Shown here: positions 17,039-24,782 of the stretch, one piece after another | Position numbering within the stretch: position 1 is the stretch's first letter | How the letters are laid out: each line of letters starts with the position of its first letter | From: Mycolicibacterium stellerae | GTDB lineage: Bacteria > Actinomycetota > Actinomycetes > Mycobacteriales > Mycobacteriaceae | Direction: 5' to 3' | Length of the DNA stretch: 64,000 bases | Assembly: GCF_003719305.1 (NCBI RefSeq) | Contig: NZ_RARC01000028.1 | Coordinates: forward strand, 1 to 64,000 | Notes under the pieces: model-generated | What the model saw: only the letters and a program-made list of their open reading frames with translations | Told to the model about the DNA's origin: nothing | Database searches by the model: none | Made by a program: the position numbers and the translations under genes

Positions 17039-17413
17039 GTGGACGATCTCGAGCGTTTCGCCCAAGACGACCAGCCGAGCCTGGTACGGCCATACACGCT
17101 GACGGCGGGGCGCACCGACTCGCGCGTCAGCCTTCCGCTGGAGGCCCCGATCGAGGCCGTGGTCTCCGACACGCCGGGGCGATGGCCGGGAAACGATGTG
17201 CGGGCGCAGATTTGCGCGATGTGCGGGAACAGCCCGTCGGTCGCCGAGATTGCCGCCCGACTATCGTTACCCGTCGGCGTGGCCCGTGTGCTGATCGGTG
17301 ACCTCGTGGCCGCAGGTCATCTCCGGGTACGCACCACCTTGACCGATCGGTCGAGCATCGACGAACGGCGTGAACTGATAGGAAGGACCCTCCGTGGCTT
17401 ACGCGCACTCTGA
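17039..17413 (+). CDS. DUF742 conservon protein (Rv3363c-like)
   Basis: 124 residues with the DUF742 signature SLVRPYTLTAGRT (about 14-26). A winged-helix-like C-terminal half follows, with SVAEIAARLSLPVGVARVLI (about 67-86) as the recognition-type helix pair and GDLVAAGHLRVR after it. The start is GTG at 17039, and the 3' end overlaps the GTPase gene by 20 bp. In conservons this protein works with the roadblock protein and the GTPase. DNA binding is suggested by the fold only. Confidence 0.9.
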   Translation: MDDLERFAQDDQPSLVRPYTLTAGRTDSRVSLPLEAPIEAVVSDTPGRWPGNDVRAQICAMCGNSPSVAEIAARLSLPVGVARVLIGDLVAAGHLRVRTTLTDRSSIDERRELIGRTLRGLRAL

Positions 17414-17975
17414 GGGCCACGAAAAGGCGTCGACGAAGATCGTCATCTCCGGCGGTTTCGGGGTTGGCAAGACCACGTTCGTCGGTGCGGTCTCCGAGAT
17501 CATGCCGCTGCGCACCGAGGCGATCGTCACCAATGCATCCGCTGGGCTCGACGGCATCGAGCTCACACCGGATAAGCGGACGACGACGGTGGCGATGGAC
17601 TTCGGCAGGATCACGCTGGATGAGAGCCTTGTGCTTTATCTGTTCGGCACCCCGGGTCAGCGACGGTTCTGGTTCATGTGGGACGACCTGGTCCGCGGTG
17701 CGATCGGCGCCATCATCCTGGTGGACTGCCGCCGTCTTCAGGACAGCTTCGCGGCGGTGGACTTCTTCGAGGCCCGGCACATGCCTTTCCTCATCGCGAT
17801 CAACGAATTCGACGGCGCGCCAAGGCATGCCCCGCACGAGGTGCGCAAGGCGCTGGCGCTGTCCGATGAAATCCCGATCATCACCGTGGACGCAAGGGAT
17901 CGGCACTCCTCGACGGCGGCGCTGATCGCCGTCACGGAGTACGCGCTGAACGTGCTTCCGTCAGTACCCGGCTGA
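17394..17975 (+). CDS. Small GTPase-like protein of the mfpA conservon (Rv3362c/MfpB-like)
   Basis: 193 residues. The P-loop is GGFGVGKTTF (about 20-29), the switch II region LFGTPGQRRFWFMW carries TPGQ in place of DxxG, and the base-recognition motif is NEFD rather than NKxD (INEFDGAP). These are standard changes in actinobacterial conservon GTPases. The start GTG overlaps the DUF742 gene. In M. smegmatis and M. tuberculosis the partner GTPase MfpB is reported to act with MfpA to modulate gyrase and fluoroquinolone response; that is literature knowledge, not visible here. Confidence 0.92.
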   Translation: MAYAHSEGHEKASTKIVISGGFGVGKTTFVGAVSEIMPLRTEAIVTNASAGLDGIELTPDKRTTTVAMDFGRITLDESLVLYLFGTPGQRRFWFMWDDLVRGAIGAIILVDCRRLQDSFAAVDFFEARHMPFLIAINEFDGAPRHAPHEVRKALALSDEIPIITVDARDRHSSTAALIAVTEYALNVLPSVPG

Positions 17976-17979
17976 GCGC

Positions 17980-18543
17980 GTGACCGAAGCCGAAACCGTT
18001 TGGACTGAACGGGAATTCGTCGAGCACGATTTTCGTGACGAGGACCTGAATCGGCTGCGGACCGAACGCGCCGTGTTCACCGAATGCGACTTCAGCGGTG
18101 TCGATCTCGGTGAGTCAGAACATGTCGGGTCGGCTTTCCGTAACTGCAAGTTCCGCCGGACAACGTTGTGGCACAGCACGTTTCGTCATTGCAGCTTGCT
18201 CGGTTCGGTATTCACCGAATGTCGGCTGCGACCGGTGACGTTCGTCGAGGTGGACTTCACATTGGCGGTGCTCGGCGACTGCGACCTGCGTGGCGTCGAC
18301 CTGTCGGATTGCCGGCTGAGCGAGACCAGCCTGGTGAAGGCGGATCTGCGCAAGGCGGTGTTACGTCGCGCGGATCTGCGCGGAGCCCGCACGCAGGACG
18401 CCCGACTGGAGGAAGCCGACCTGCGGGGCGCGCGCATCGACCCGACGCTGTGGACCACCGCCTCCGTGCGGGGCGCGCGGATCGATATCGAGCAGGCGCT
18501 GGCCTTTGCCGCCGCTCACGGGCTCGACGTGCACGGCGAGTAA
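17980..18543 (+). CDS. mfpA: Pentapeptide-repeat protein MfpA, DNA-gyrase modulator
   Basis: 187 residues made almost wholly of pentapeptide repeats of the A(D/N)LXX type. Examples are FTECDFSGVDLGESE, GDCDLRGVDLSDCRLSETSL and VKADLRKAVLRRADLRGARTQ, giving a right-handed square beta helix that mimics DNA. MfpA binds gyrase and lowers fluoroquinolone sensitivity. The length agrees with the M. tuberculosis (183) and M. smegmatis (192) proteins. The C-terminal helix region around IDIEQALAFAAAHGL is the dimer module. It is the last gene of the conservon, four bases after the GTPase stop, with a GTG start. It ends tail-to-tail with the DUF732 gene. Confidence 0.95.
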   Translation: MTEAETVWTEREFVEHDFRDEDLNRLRTERAVFTECDFSGVDLGESEHVGSAFRNCKFRRTTLWHSTFRHCSLLGSVFTECRLRPVTFVEVDFTLAVLGDCDLRGVDLSDCRLSETSLVKADLRKAVLRRADLRGARTQDARLEEADLRGARIDPTLWTTASVRGARIDIEQALAFAAAHGLDVHGE

Positions 18544-18557
18544 GACGCCCGGTGGGC

Positions 18558-18887
18558 TCAGCCAGGAGCCTGCGTGCAGAAGTTTCCGCGCGCGGCCCGC
18601 ACCACGACGGCGGCCTGATCGGGGTTTGCGCCGTAGAGTGACGCGGTCTGGTCGATTGCGCCCTGGGTGCCCGAACCGGTGTAGAGCAGGCGGCACGCCC
18701 CGCGACCCGCCATCAGCAATGTGTCATCGTCGACGGGCCATGCGCCGCGGACCGCGCCGAGGTAGTTGTTGTCCTCGGAGGTCAGCGGGATCGGCCACGC
18801 CGATGCCGTCGCGGCGGTCGCGCCCAACAATGCTCCTGCGGCAGCCGCCGCGGCGATCAGGCGAACGCCCTGCTTCCTTGCAGACAT
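18558..18887 (-). CDS. Secreted DUF732 protein
   Basis: 109 residues. A signal peptide with basic start MSARKQGVRL and apolar core AAAAAAGALLGATAATASAW is cleaved after ASA (about 30). The mature part is a DUF732 domain with two cysteines (GACRLLY and NFCTQAPG) likely joined by a disulfide. DUF732 proteins are small exported mycobacterial proteins of unknown role. The gene stands alone between mfpA (convergent) and the FHA-ABC transporter gene, which follows it on the same strand in the upstream direction. Confidence 0.87.
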   Translation of the reverse strand: MSARKQGVRLIAAAAAAGALLGATAATASAWPIPLTSEDNNYLGAVRGAWPVDDDTLLMAGRGACRLLYTGSGTQGAIDQTASLYGANPDQAAVVVRAARGNFCTQAPG

Positions 18888-19047
18888 AGCTGTCCATCCA
18901 TTCTTCGATATGCCAAGTCGGCGTCGCGCACGTGAATCGTGGCTACGTAAACCCAGCCTAGCGCGTGTCTGAGGGTGCTCAGTGCACCAATTTCCTACGG
19001 CCTCAAACGCGGCTGCACAGAATTAGCCAACCGACAGCGCCAGCAAG

Positions 19048-21678
19048 CTATTTGCCCTTGAGCCGGATCTTCCATCGGACAAAGCTCAAGTAGCCGACGC
19101 AGATACACCCGAGCATGCCGATGTTGAACCACCACGCGCCGGGGGTGTGCCGCCAATGCGAGTCCTGCGGCGTCAGCGGACCCGGTACCAGCCGTAGGAG
19201 ATCGATCGTCGACGCGGTGCTGGCGAATCCCCACCGGGCAGGCGTGACCCACGACAACTGGTCGAGCCCGATGCGGCCCGTCACCGGGATCATGCCGCCC
19301 TGGAACACCAGCTGCGACATGATCGCGATCACCAGCAGCGGCATGATCTGCTCGTTCGATTTGGCCAACGCCGACAGCGCCAGGCCGACCATCGCCGCGG
19401 CCACACAGCAGGCCGCCATGTCGGTGAACAATTCGAGGCTCCGGTTGGGGATCACCGCGCCACTGGTGACGGCGCCGGGGCCCCACTTCTTGCCCCAGAT
19501 GTTGATGCCGGTGACGATGCTCGCCTGCAACACCGCGAACGCGGCGAAGACGAAGACCTTGGCCATCAGGTAGGCGGTGGTGGACAACCCGACGGCCTGC
19601 TCGCGCAGGAAGATCGCCCGCTCGCCGATCAGTGCGCGAATTGTCAGCGCCGTGCCCATGAAGATGGCGCCGACGTTGAGCAGCACCAGGATCTGGCCCG
19701 GTTCGTTGGGCGCTTCACCGCCCTGTATCGCGGGAACGGGCACGCCGAAGCCGACGTCTCCCGGCACCGAAAGCGAAAGCACGCCCATGATGAACGGCAG
19801 AAACGCCAGGAAGATGAAGTAACCGCGGTCGGAGATGATCAGCCTCATCTGGCGCCGCGCGATCGTGGAGAACTGTCGTCGCACGCTGGTGCGCGTCGGG
19901 TTGCCGAGATCCGCAGGCGTTTGCGCGGGCGGCTGCGGCGGCGTGGGCCCGGTCGCAGCGATGTATCGCTGGTAGGCCGCGTCCGGGTCGCGCGCGACCC
20001 CGCTGAAGATGTCGGCCCAGTTCGTCGTGCCCATCGCGGCGCCGATCTGGCTGGGTGGCCCGCAGAATGCGGTCTTGCCGCCCGGCGCCAGCAGCAACAC
20101 CTGATCGCACACGTCGAGGTAGGACAGCGAGTGGGTGACGACAAGCACGACGCGGCCCGCGTCTGCGAGCTGGCGCAGCATCGTCATGACCTGCCGGTCC
20201 AGCGCGGGGTCAAGGCCTGACGTCGGCTCGTCCAGGATCAACAGCGACGGACCGGTCAGCAGTTCCATTGCCACGGATGCGCGCTTGCGCTGACCACCCG
20301 AGAGCTTGTCGACGCGGGTCTTGCGGTGCTGCGTCATCTCGAGTTCCTCGAGCACCTGCGCGACGACCCGCTCGCGGTCCTCTTTGTTGGTGTCCGGCGG
20401 CAGCCGCAGCTCGGCCGCGAACATCAGCGCTTGCTCCACGGTCAGCTGGCCGTGCACCACGTCGTCCTGGGGCACCATCCCGATCCGGGACCGCAGCGAT
20501 GCGTACTCGGCGTGGATGTCGTGGCCCTCGAAGGCCACCGTGCCCTCCGTCGGGTGGGTGTAGCCGGCGACCAACCGCGCGAAGGTGGACTTGCCGGCGC
20601 CCGACGGCCCGATCACGGCCGTCAATGTGCCGGGCCGCGCCGTCAGCGAGATGTTGTGCAGCAGCGTCTTGTTGCCCTCGATGGTCCACGTGACGCCGTG
20701 CACGTCAAGGCCGCCGGTGCCGCTGGCCGCGGTGGTCTCGGTGCGGCGGACCAGAGTGCCGCCACGGAACACCAGGTCGACGTTGCCGATGGTGACCGTA
20801 TCGCCCTCGTTCAGCAGGGCGCTTTCGACGCGCGACCCGTTGACGAACGTCCCGTTGATGCTGCGGTTGTCGCGGATCTCGGTGCCCGTGCCGGTCGGCA
20901 CCAGGGTCGCGTGATGGCGCGACGCCAGCACGTCGGAGATGACGATGTCGTTGTCGGTGTTGCGGCCGATTTTGACCGAGCCCGGCGCGGAGGAGTCCGC
21001 GGGACGGCCGGGCCGCAGGATCTTCAGCATGCTCGTCGCGAGGTTGCCCTCGCTGGAGCGCGGTGCGGCCATCGGGCCGATCGCCGTCACCGACTCGAGA
21101 GCCGGCTGGGACAGCGGCTGCGCCGCCTGCTGCGATACGACGCTCGGCGGACGGGCGGGCTGCGGCTGGGAGCCGGTGTAGCTCGGCTGCGGGGCGCTCG
21201 GGTAGCGCGGCTGCTGGGTAGACGGGTAGGGCGGCTGCTGACCGGTGGTGTACGGCTGCGGTCGGGAGACGGGCGGTTGTTGCGTGGACGGCGGCGGCTG
21301 GCTGGGCCAGCTGCCGCTCGGGCGGCCGGTGACCGGGATCGACGTCGTCGGCGGCCTGCCGGTGGCCTGCTGCCTGCCCACCTCGAACGTCAGCGCGGGA
21401 CCGTCCGGGTTGCCGATGTTGATGTTCTGGCCGTCTTGGATGTCGACGGTCGGCACCCGGCGGCCGTTGACGTACATCCCGTTGAGGCTGCCGTTGTCGA
21501 TGGCTATCCACCGGCCCTGATCGAACCGCAGCACCAGGTGTGCCCGGGAGATCAGTGGGTGGGCGATGCGGACGTCGGCGCGAAGGTCGCGACCGATGAC
21601 GACATCGTTTCCAGCGGCGAAGGTGCGTGCTGACCCGTCGTTGCGAACGGTCAGCGCGGGCGGGGCTGGGCGGCTCAT
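19048..21678 (-). CDS. FHA-domain ABC exporter (Rv1747-like)
   Basis: 876 residues with two forkhead-associated domains, a nucleotide-binding domain and an ABC-2 membrane domain in one chain. FHA1 (about 20-95) has RDLRADVRIAHPLISRAH and NGSLNGMYVNGRR. A Pro/Gln/Ser-rich linker runs about 105-190. FHA2 (about 235-305) has GRNTDNDIVISDVLASRHH and RSINGTFVNG. The ATPase has GPSGAGKST (about 357-365), LSGGQ (about 459-463) and LLILDEPTSGLD. Six membrane segments fill the last 260 residues. Rv1747 is phosphorylated on threonines by PknF, with FHA domains reading the marks; its substrate is thought to be a cell-wall lipid. ATG 21678 is preferred over a TTG nine bases upstream. Confidence 0.94.
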   Translation of the reverse strand: MSRPAPPALTVRNDGSARTFAAGNDVVIGRDLRADVRIAHPLISRAHLVLRFDQGRWIAIDNGSLNGMYVNGRRVPTVDIQDGQNINIGNPDGPALTFEVGRQQATGRPPTTSIPVTGRPSGSWPSQPPPSTQQPPVSRPQPYTTGQQPPYPSTQQPRYPSAPQPSYTGSQPQPARPPSVVSQQAAQPLSQPALESVTAIGPMAAPRSSEGNLATSMLKILRPGRPADSSAPGSVKIGRNTDNDIVISDVLASRHHATLVPTGTGTEIRDNRSINGTFVNGSRVESALLNEGDTVTIGNVDLVFRGGTLVRRTETTAASGTGGLDVHGVTWTIEGNKTLLHNISLTARPGTLTAVIGPSGAGKSTFARLVAGYTHPTEGTVAFEGHDIHAEYASLRSRIGMVPQDDVVHGQLTVEQALMFAAELRLPPDTNKEDRERVVAQVLEELEMTQHRKTRVDKLSGGQRKRASVAMELLTGPSLLILDEPTSGLDPALDRQVMTMLRQLADAGRVVLVVTHSLSYLDVCDQVLLLAPGGKTAFCGPPSQIGAAMGTTNWADIFSGVARDPDAAYQRYIAATGPTPPQPPAQTPADLGNPTRTSVRRQFSTIARRQMRLIISDRGYFIFLAFLPFIMGVLSLSVPGDVGFGVPVPAIQGGEAPNEPGQILVLLNVGAIFMGTALTIRALIGERAIFLREQAVGLSTTAYLMAKVFVFAAFAVLQASIVTGINIWGKKWGPGAVTSGAVIPNRSLELFTDMAACCVAAAMVGLALSALAKSNEQIMPLLVIAIMSQLVFQGGMIPVTGRIGLDQLSWVTPARWGFASTASTIDLLRLVPGPLTPQDSHWRHTPGAWWFNIGMLGCICVGYLSFVRWKIRLKGK

Positions 21679-21709
21679 CGCGACCAACTCTATAGGTATC
21701 GCGTTGTTT

Positions 21710-22933
21710 CTACGGTGCGGTTAGGGAGGTCGGACGTCGGTCCGGCGACCCGGTCACCACGCAGTGGGTGTGGCTGTAAATGGTGGCCATGCATTTGTTG
21801 CAGTGCGTGCACGCCGAAAGCACGCTGTGCGCGTCGCCGTCGTCGCGGATGCGGTTGATCAGGTCGGGCTCGGCGAGCAGCGCCCGTCCCATCGCGACGA
21901 AGTCGAACCCCTCGGCCATCGCCAGGTCCATGGTCTCGCGGTTGGTGATGCCGCCGAGCAGGATCAGCGGTGTCGTCAGCTCCGCGCGGAATTTCTTGGC
22001 GTCGCGCAGCAGAAACGCCTCCCGATAAGGGTATTCGCGCAGGAACTTCTTGCCGGTCATCCGGATGCCCCACCTCAGCGGCGGCTTGAATGCGCCCGCG
22101 AACTCCTTGATCGGGGCATCCCCGCGAAACAGGTACATCGGGTTCACCAGCGAGCTGCCCGCGGTGAGCTCGATGGCGTCCAGTCCGCCGTCCTCCTCCA
22201 ACCACTTGGCCGTCTGGATGGACTCGTCGAGCGAGATGCCGCCCCGGACTCCGTCGGTCATCGTGAGCTTGGCGGTGACGGCGATCGGGGTGCCTTCCTT
22301 CTCCACGGCTCGGCGCACGGCCATCACCATGCCGCGCGCGACCTTGGCGCGGTTCTCCAGAGAGCCGCCGAACTCGTCGTCACGCCTGTTGATCAGCGGG
22401 CTGAGGAAGGAGCTCGCAAAATAGTTGTGGCCAAGATGGATCTCGACGGCATCGAATCCCGCCTCGATCGCGAACCGCGCCGCGGCGGCGTGCGCGTCGA
22501 TGATGTCACGGATGTCGTCGCGACCGGCCTTCTTGGCGAACCGCATCGACAGCGGGTTGAAGAACCGCACGGGTGCGTAGGCGGTCGCCTTCGTCGTGCG
22601 GGCGTTGGCGACGGGCCCGGCATGGCCGATCTGCGCGCTGATTGCCGCGCCTTCGGCGTGGATCGCATCGGTCAGCCGGCGCAGGCCTGAGATGGCCTCG
22701 GGACGCCACCAGATCACATTGCCCTCGGTGCGCCCACCTTTCGACACCGCAAGGTAGGCGACCGTCGTCATGCCGACCCCGCCTGCGGCGGGCAGCCGGT
22801 GATAGGTGATCAGGTCGTCGGTGACGAGCGAGTCGGGGGTGGCCGCCTCGAAGGTGGCCGCCTTGATGATGCGGTTGCGCAGCGTCACCGGGCCGAGCTT
22901 GGCCGGGGCGAACACACTGGCTGCAGACTCCAT
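21710..22933 (-). CDS. Old-yellow-enzyme family NADH:flavin oxidoreductase (Rv3359-like)
   Basis: 407 residues with an FMN-binding TIM barrel: VFAPAKLGPVTLRNRIIKAAT at the N-terminus, AISAQIGHAG, GFDAVEIHLGHNYFASSFLSP (the H-x2-N active-site pair HLGHN) and GGITNRETMDLAMAEGFDFV at the phosphate site. The end carries CTHCNKC followed nine residues later by another Cys, resembling the [4Fe-4S] site of 2,4-dienoyl-CoA reductase-like OYEs, but the FAD domain of those enzymes is absent. The substrate is unknown. A longer frame reaches 23083, but ATG 22933 fits the family N-terminus. Divergent from folD. Confidence 0.87.
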   Translation of the reverse strand: MESAASVFAPAKLGPVTLRNRIIKAATFEAATPDSLVTDDLITYHRLPAAGGVGMTTVAYLAVSKGGRTEGNVIWWRPEAISGLRRLTDAIHAEGAAISAQIGHAGPVANARTTKATAYAPVRFFNPLSMRFAKKAGRDDIRDIIDAHAAAARFAIEAGFDAVEIHLGHNYFASSFLSPLINRRDDEFGGSLENRAKVARGMVMAVRRAVEKEGTPIAVTAKLTMTDGVRGGISLDESIQTAKWLEEDGGLDAIELTAGSSLVNPMYLFRGDAPIKEFAGAFKPPLRWGIRMTGKKFLREYPYREAFLLRDAKKFRAELTTPLILLGGITNRETMDLAMAEGFDFVAMGRALLAEPDLINRIRDDGDAHSVLSACTHCNKCMATIYSHTHCVVTGSPDRRPTSLTAP

Positions 22934-22973
22934 GGCCGCAAGACTGCCATAGCGACATGTCAGACTGGCTGCC

Positions 22974-23825
22974 GTGGGTGCGATCACTTTGGACGGTAAG
23001 GCAACCCGGGACGAGATATTCGTCGACCTCTCCGAACGGGTGGCGGCGCTGACCGCCGCGGGACGGACGCCGGGCCTTGGCACGGTGCTGGTCGGAGACG
23101 ACCCAGGCTCGCAGGCCTATGTGCGCGGCAAGCACGCCGACTGCGCGAAGGTCGGGATCACGTCGATCCGCCGCGATCTGCCTGCCGACATCAGCCAGGC
23201 CGAGCTCGACGAGACCATCGACGAGCTGAACGCCAATCCCGAATGCACCGGCTACATCGTGCAGCTGCCGCTGCCCAAGCACCTCAACGAGAACGCCGCG
23301 CTTGAGCGGCTCGACCCCGGCAAGGACGCCGACGGGCTGCATCCGATGAACCTGGGCCGGTTGGTGCTCAATGAGCCGGCACCGCTGCCGTGCACACCGC
23401 GCGGCATCGTGCACCTGCTTCGGCGCTATGAGGTGGAGATCGCGGGCGCCGGGGTGGTGGTGATCGGCAGGGGCGTCACGGTGGGCCGACCGCTCGGGCT
23501 GTTGCTCACCCGGCGATCCGAGAACGCCACGGTGACGTTGTGCCACACCGCAACTCGACATCTCCCGCAGTTGACCCGGGAGGCCGACATCGTCATCGCC
23601 GCCGCAGGCGTGCCGCACATGGTGACGGGCGAGATGGTCCGGCCCGGCGCCGCCGTCGTCGACGTCGGCGTCAGCCGCGACGAGAACGGGAAGCTGGTCG
23701 GTGACGTGGCGCCCGACGTGTGGGACGTGGCGGGCCACGTGTCCCCGAACCCCGGCGGTGTCGGCCTGCTGACAAGGGCGTTCCTGTTGGTCAACGTCGT
23801 CGAGTTAGCCGAGCGCGTCCGATGA
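22974..23825 (+). CDS. folD: Bifunctional methylenetetrahydrofolate dehydrogenase/cyclohydrolase FolD
   Basis: 283 residues, the normal FolD length. It interconverts 5,10-methylene-THF and 10-formyl-THF with NADP. The catalytic YVRGKHADCAKVGI holds the Tyr-x3-Lys pair (about 51-55), GYIVQLPLPKHL is the folate-site signature, and GRGVTVGRPLGLLLTRR is the NADP-binding loop. The start is GTG and the stop overlaps the next gene by 4 bp (ATGA). It matches Rv3356c and its neighbour Rv3355c in M. tuberculosis. Confidence 0.96.
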   Translation: MGAITLDGKATRDEIFVDLSERVAALTAAGRTPGLGTVLVGDDPGSQAYVRGKHADCAKVGITSIRRDLPADISQAELDETIDELNANPECTGYIVQLPLPKHLNENAALERLDPGKDADGLHPMNLGRLVLNEPAPLPCTPRGIVHLLRRYEVEIAGAGVVVIGRGVTVGRPLGLLLTRRSENATVTLCHTATRHLPQLTREADIVIAAAGVPHMVTGEMVRPGAAVVDVGVSRDENGKLVGDVAPDVWDVAGHVSPNPGGVGLLTRAFLLVNVVELAERVR

Positions 23826-24094
23826 AGCTGTTCCGCGGTCAGTGGCCGATCCTGCTGGTTGGCCTCATCTTCCTGGCCGCGTTCGGCTTGGTGATCGCCG
23901 GATACTGGCGTCGCGGCGCTCTGGTGCTCGGTATCGGCGTCGCCGTCGCGGCGGCCCTTCGGCTTGCGCTCTCCGACGATCGCGCGGGTCTGCTGGTGGT
24001 TCGCAGCAAGGGCATCGACCTCTTCACCACGACGACGGCCAGCGCGGCCGTTCTCTACATCGCCGCGACGATCGACCCGTTGGGCACCAGCTAG
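23822..24094 (+). CDS. DUF3017 membrane protein (Rv3355c-like)
   Basis: 90 residues with three membrane segments: WPILLVGLIFLAAFGLVIAG (about 8-27), ALVLGIGVAVAAALRLAL (about 34-51) and SAAVLYIAATIDPL near the end. A basic loop with DDRAGLLVVRSKGID lies between the second and third. Start overlaps the folD stop, so it is translationally coupled. The family is actinobacterial and uncharacterised. Confidence 0.88.
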   Translation: MKLFRGQWPILLVGLIFLAAFGLVIAGYWRRGALVLGIGVAVAAALRLALSDDRAGLLVVRSKGIDLFTTTTASAAVLYIAATIDPLGTS

Positions 24095-24112
24095 ATTCCT
24101 GCCTGCCAGGCA

Positions 24113-24149
24113 AACTTGCCCGCTGTGCAAGTTCCGGTACGGTGGGGGT
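24113..24149 (+). promoter_or_regulatory. Operator and leaderless promoter of the TetR/monooxygenase operon
   Basis: AACTTG and CAAGTT form a perfect inverted repeat with a nine-base spacer (24113-24133). It overlaps a -35-like TTGCCC (24116-24121), which lies 16 bases before TACGGT (24138-24143). TACGGT lies six bases before the ATG at 24150. A repressor bound to the repeat would cover the promoter, so autoregulation by the TetR protein is likely. Confidence 0.5.
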
Positions 24150-24782
24150 ATGACCGGACTTCGGGAGCGAAAGAAGCTAGACACCCGGCGAGCGCTGAGC
24201 GACGCCGCGCTGAAGCTCGCATTCGAAAACGGCCTCGAATCGGTGACGCGGGAGGCCATCGCGGAACTGGCGGGCGTCTCGCTGCGGACCTTCAACAACT
24301 ACTTCACCGGAAAGTACGAGGCGCTGGCCTACCGCCAGACCGAGCGCCTGCGCCGCAGCATCTCCGTGCTGAGGGAGCGTCCAGCCGACGAGCCGCTGTG
24401 GACGTCGATCACCGAAGCCGTGATCGCGCCGCTGGAGGAAGACTTCCGCGACGCAACCGGTGAGGAAAACAAGATCCCGAGCCGCACCGAGCTCGCCGAG
24501 GTCCGAAAGCTGTTGATGAGACCCGAGATCCGTGACGCCGCGAACAAGGAGCTGTTCGACGAGTGGATGGCGGTGATCGCGCAGCGGACCGGCACCGACC
24601 CGGATCGCGACATCTACCCCCGGCTCGTCAGCGCCGTGGTCCGTGCCGTCGGCGACGCGGCGACGGAGCTCTACGTGAGGGCGGATCCTCCCGTCCCCAT
24701 CACGACGCTGATCCGCAGCGGTTTCGCCGAGGTGGCCGCCGGTCTACCCGCACCCGTCAAGACCACGAGGAGAAAGAAATGA
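24150..24782 (+). CDS. TetR-family transcriptional regulator
   Basis: 210 residues. The N-terminal DNA-binding domain is LRERKKLDTRRALSDAALKL, then ENGLESVTREAIAELAGVSL with RTFNNYFTGKYEALAY as recognition helix and tail (to about 60). The rest is a helical ligand-binding and dimer domain typical of the family. The stop overlaps the downstream flavin monooxygenase start by 4 bp, so the two are one operon, and a palindrome in the promoter suggests self-repression relieved by a substrate of the monooxygenase. The ligand is unknown. Confidence 0.9.
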   Translation: MTGLRERKKLDTRRALSDAALKLAFENGLESVTREAIAELAGVSLRTFNNYFTGKYEALAYRQTERLRRSISVLRERPADEPLWTSITEAVIAPLEEDFRDATGEENKIPSRTELAEVRKLLMRPEIRDAANKELFDEWMAVIAQRTGTDPDRDIYPRLVSAVVRAVGDAATELYVRADPPVPITTLIRSGFAEVAAGLPAPVKTTRRKK

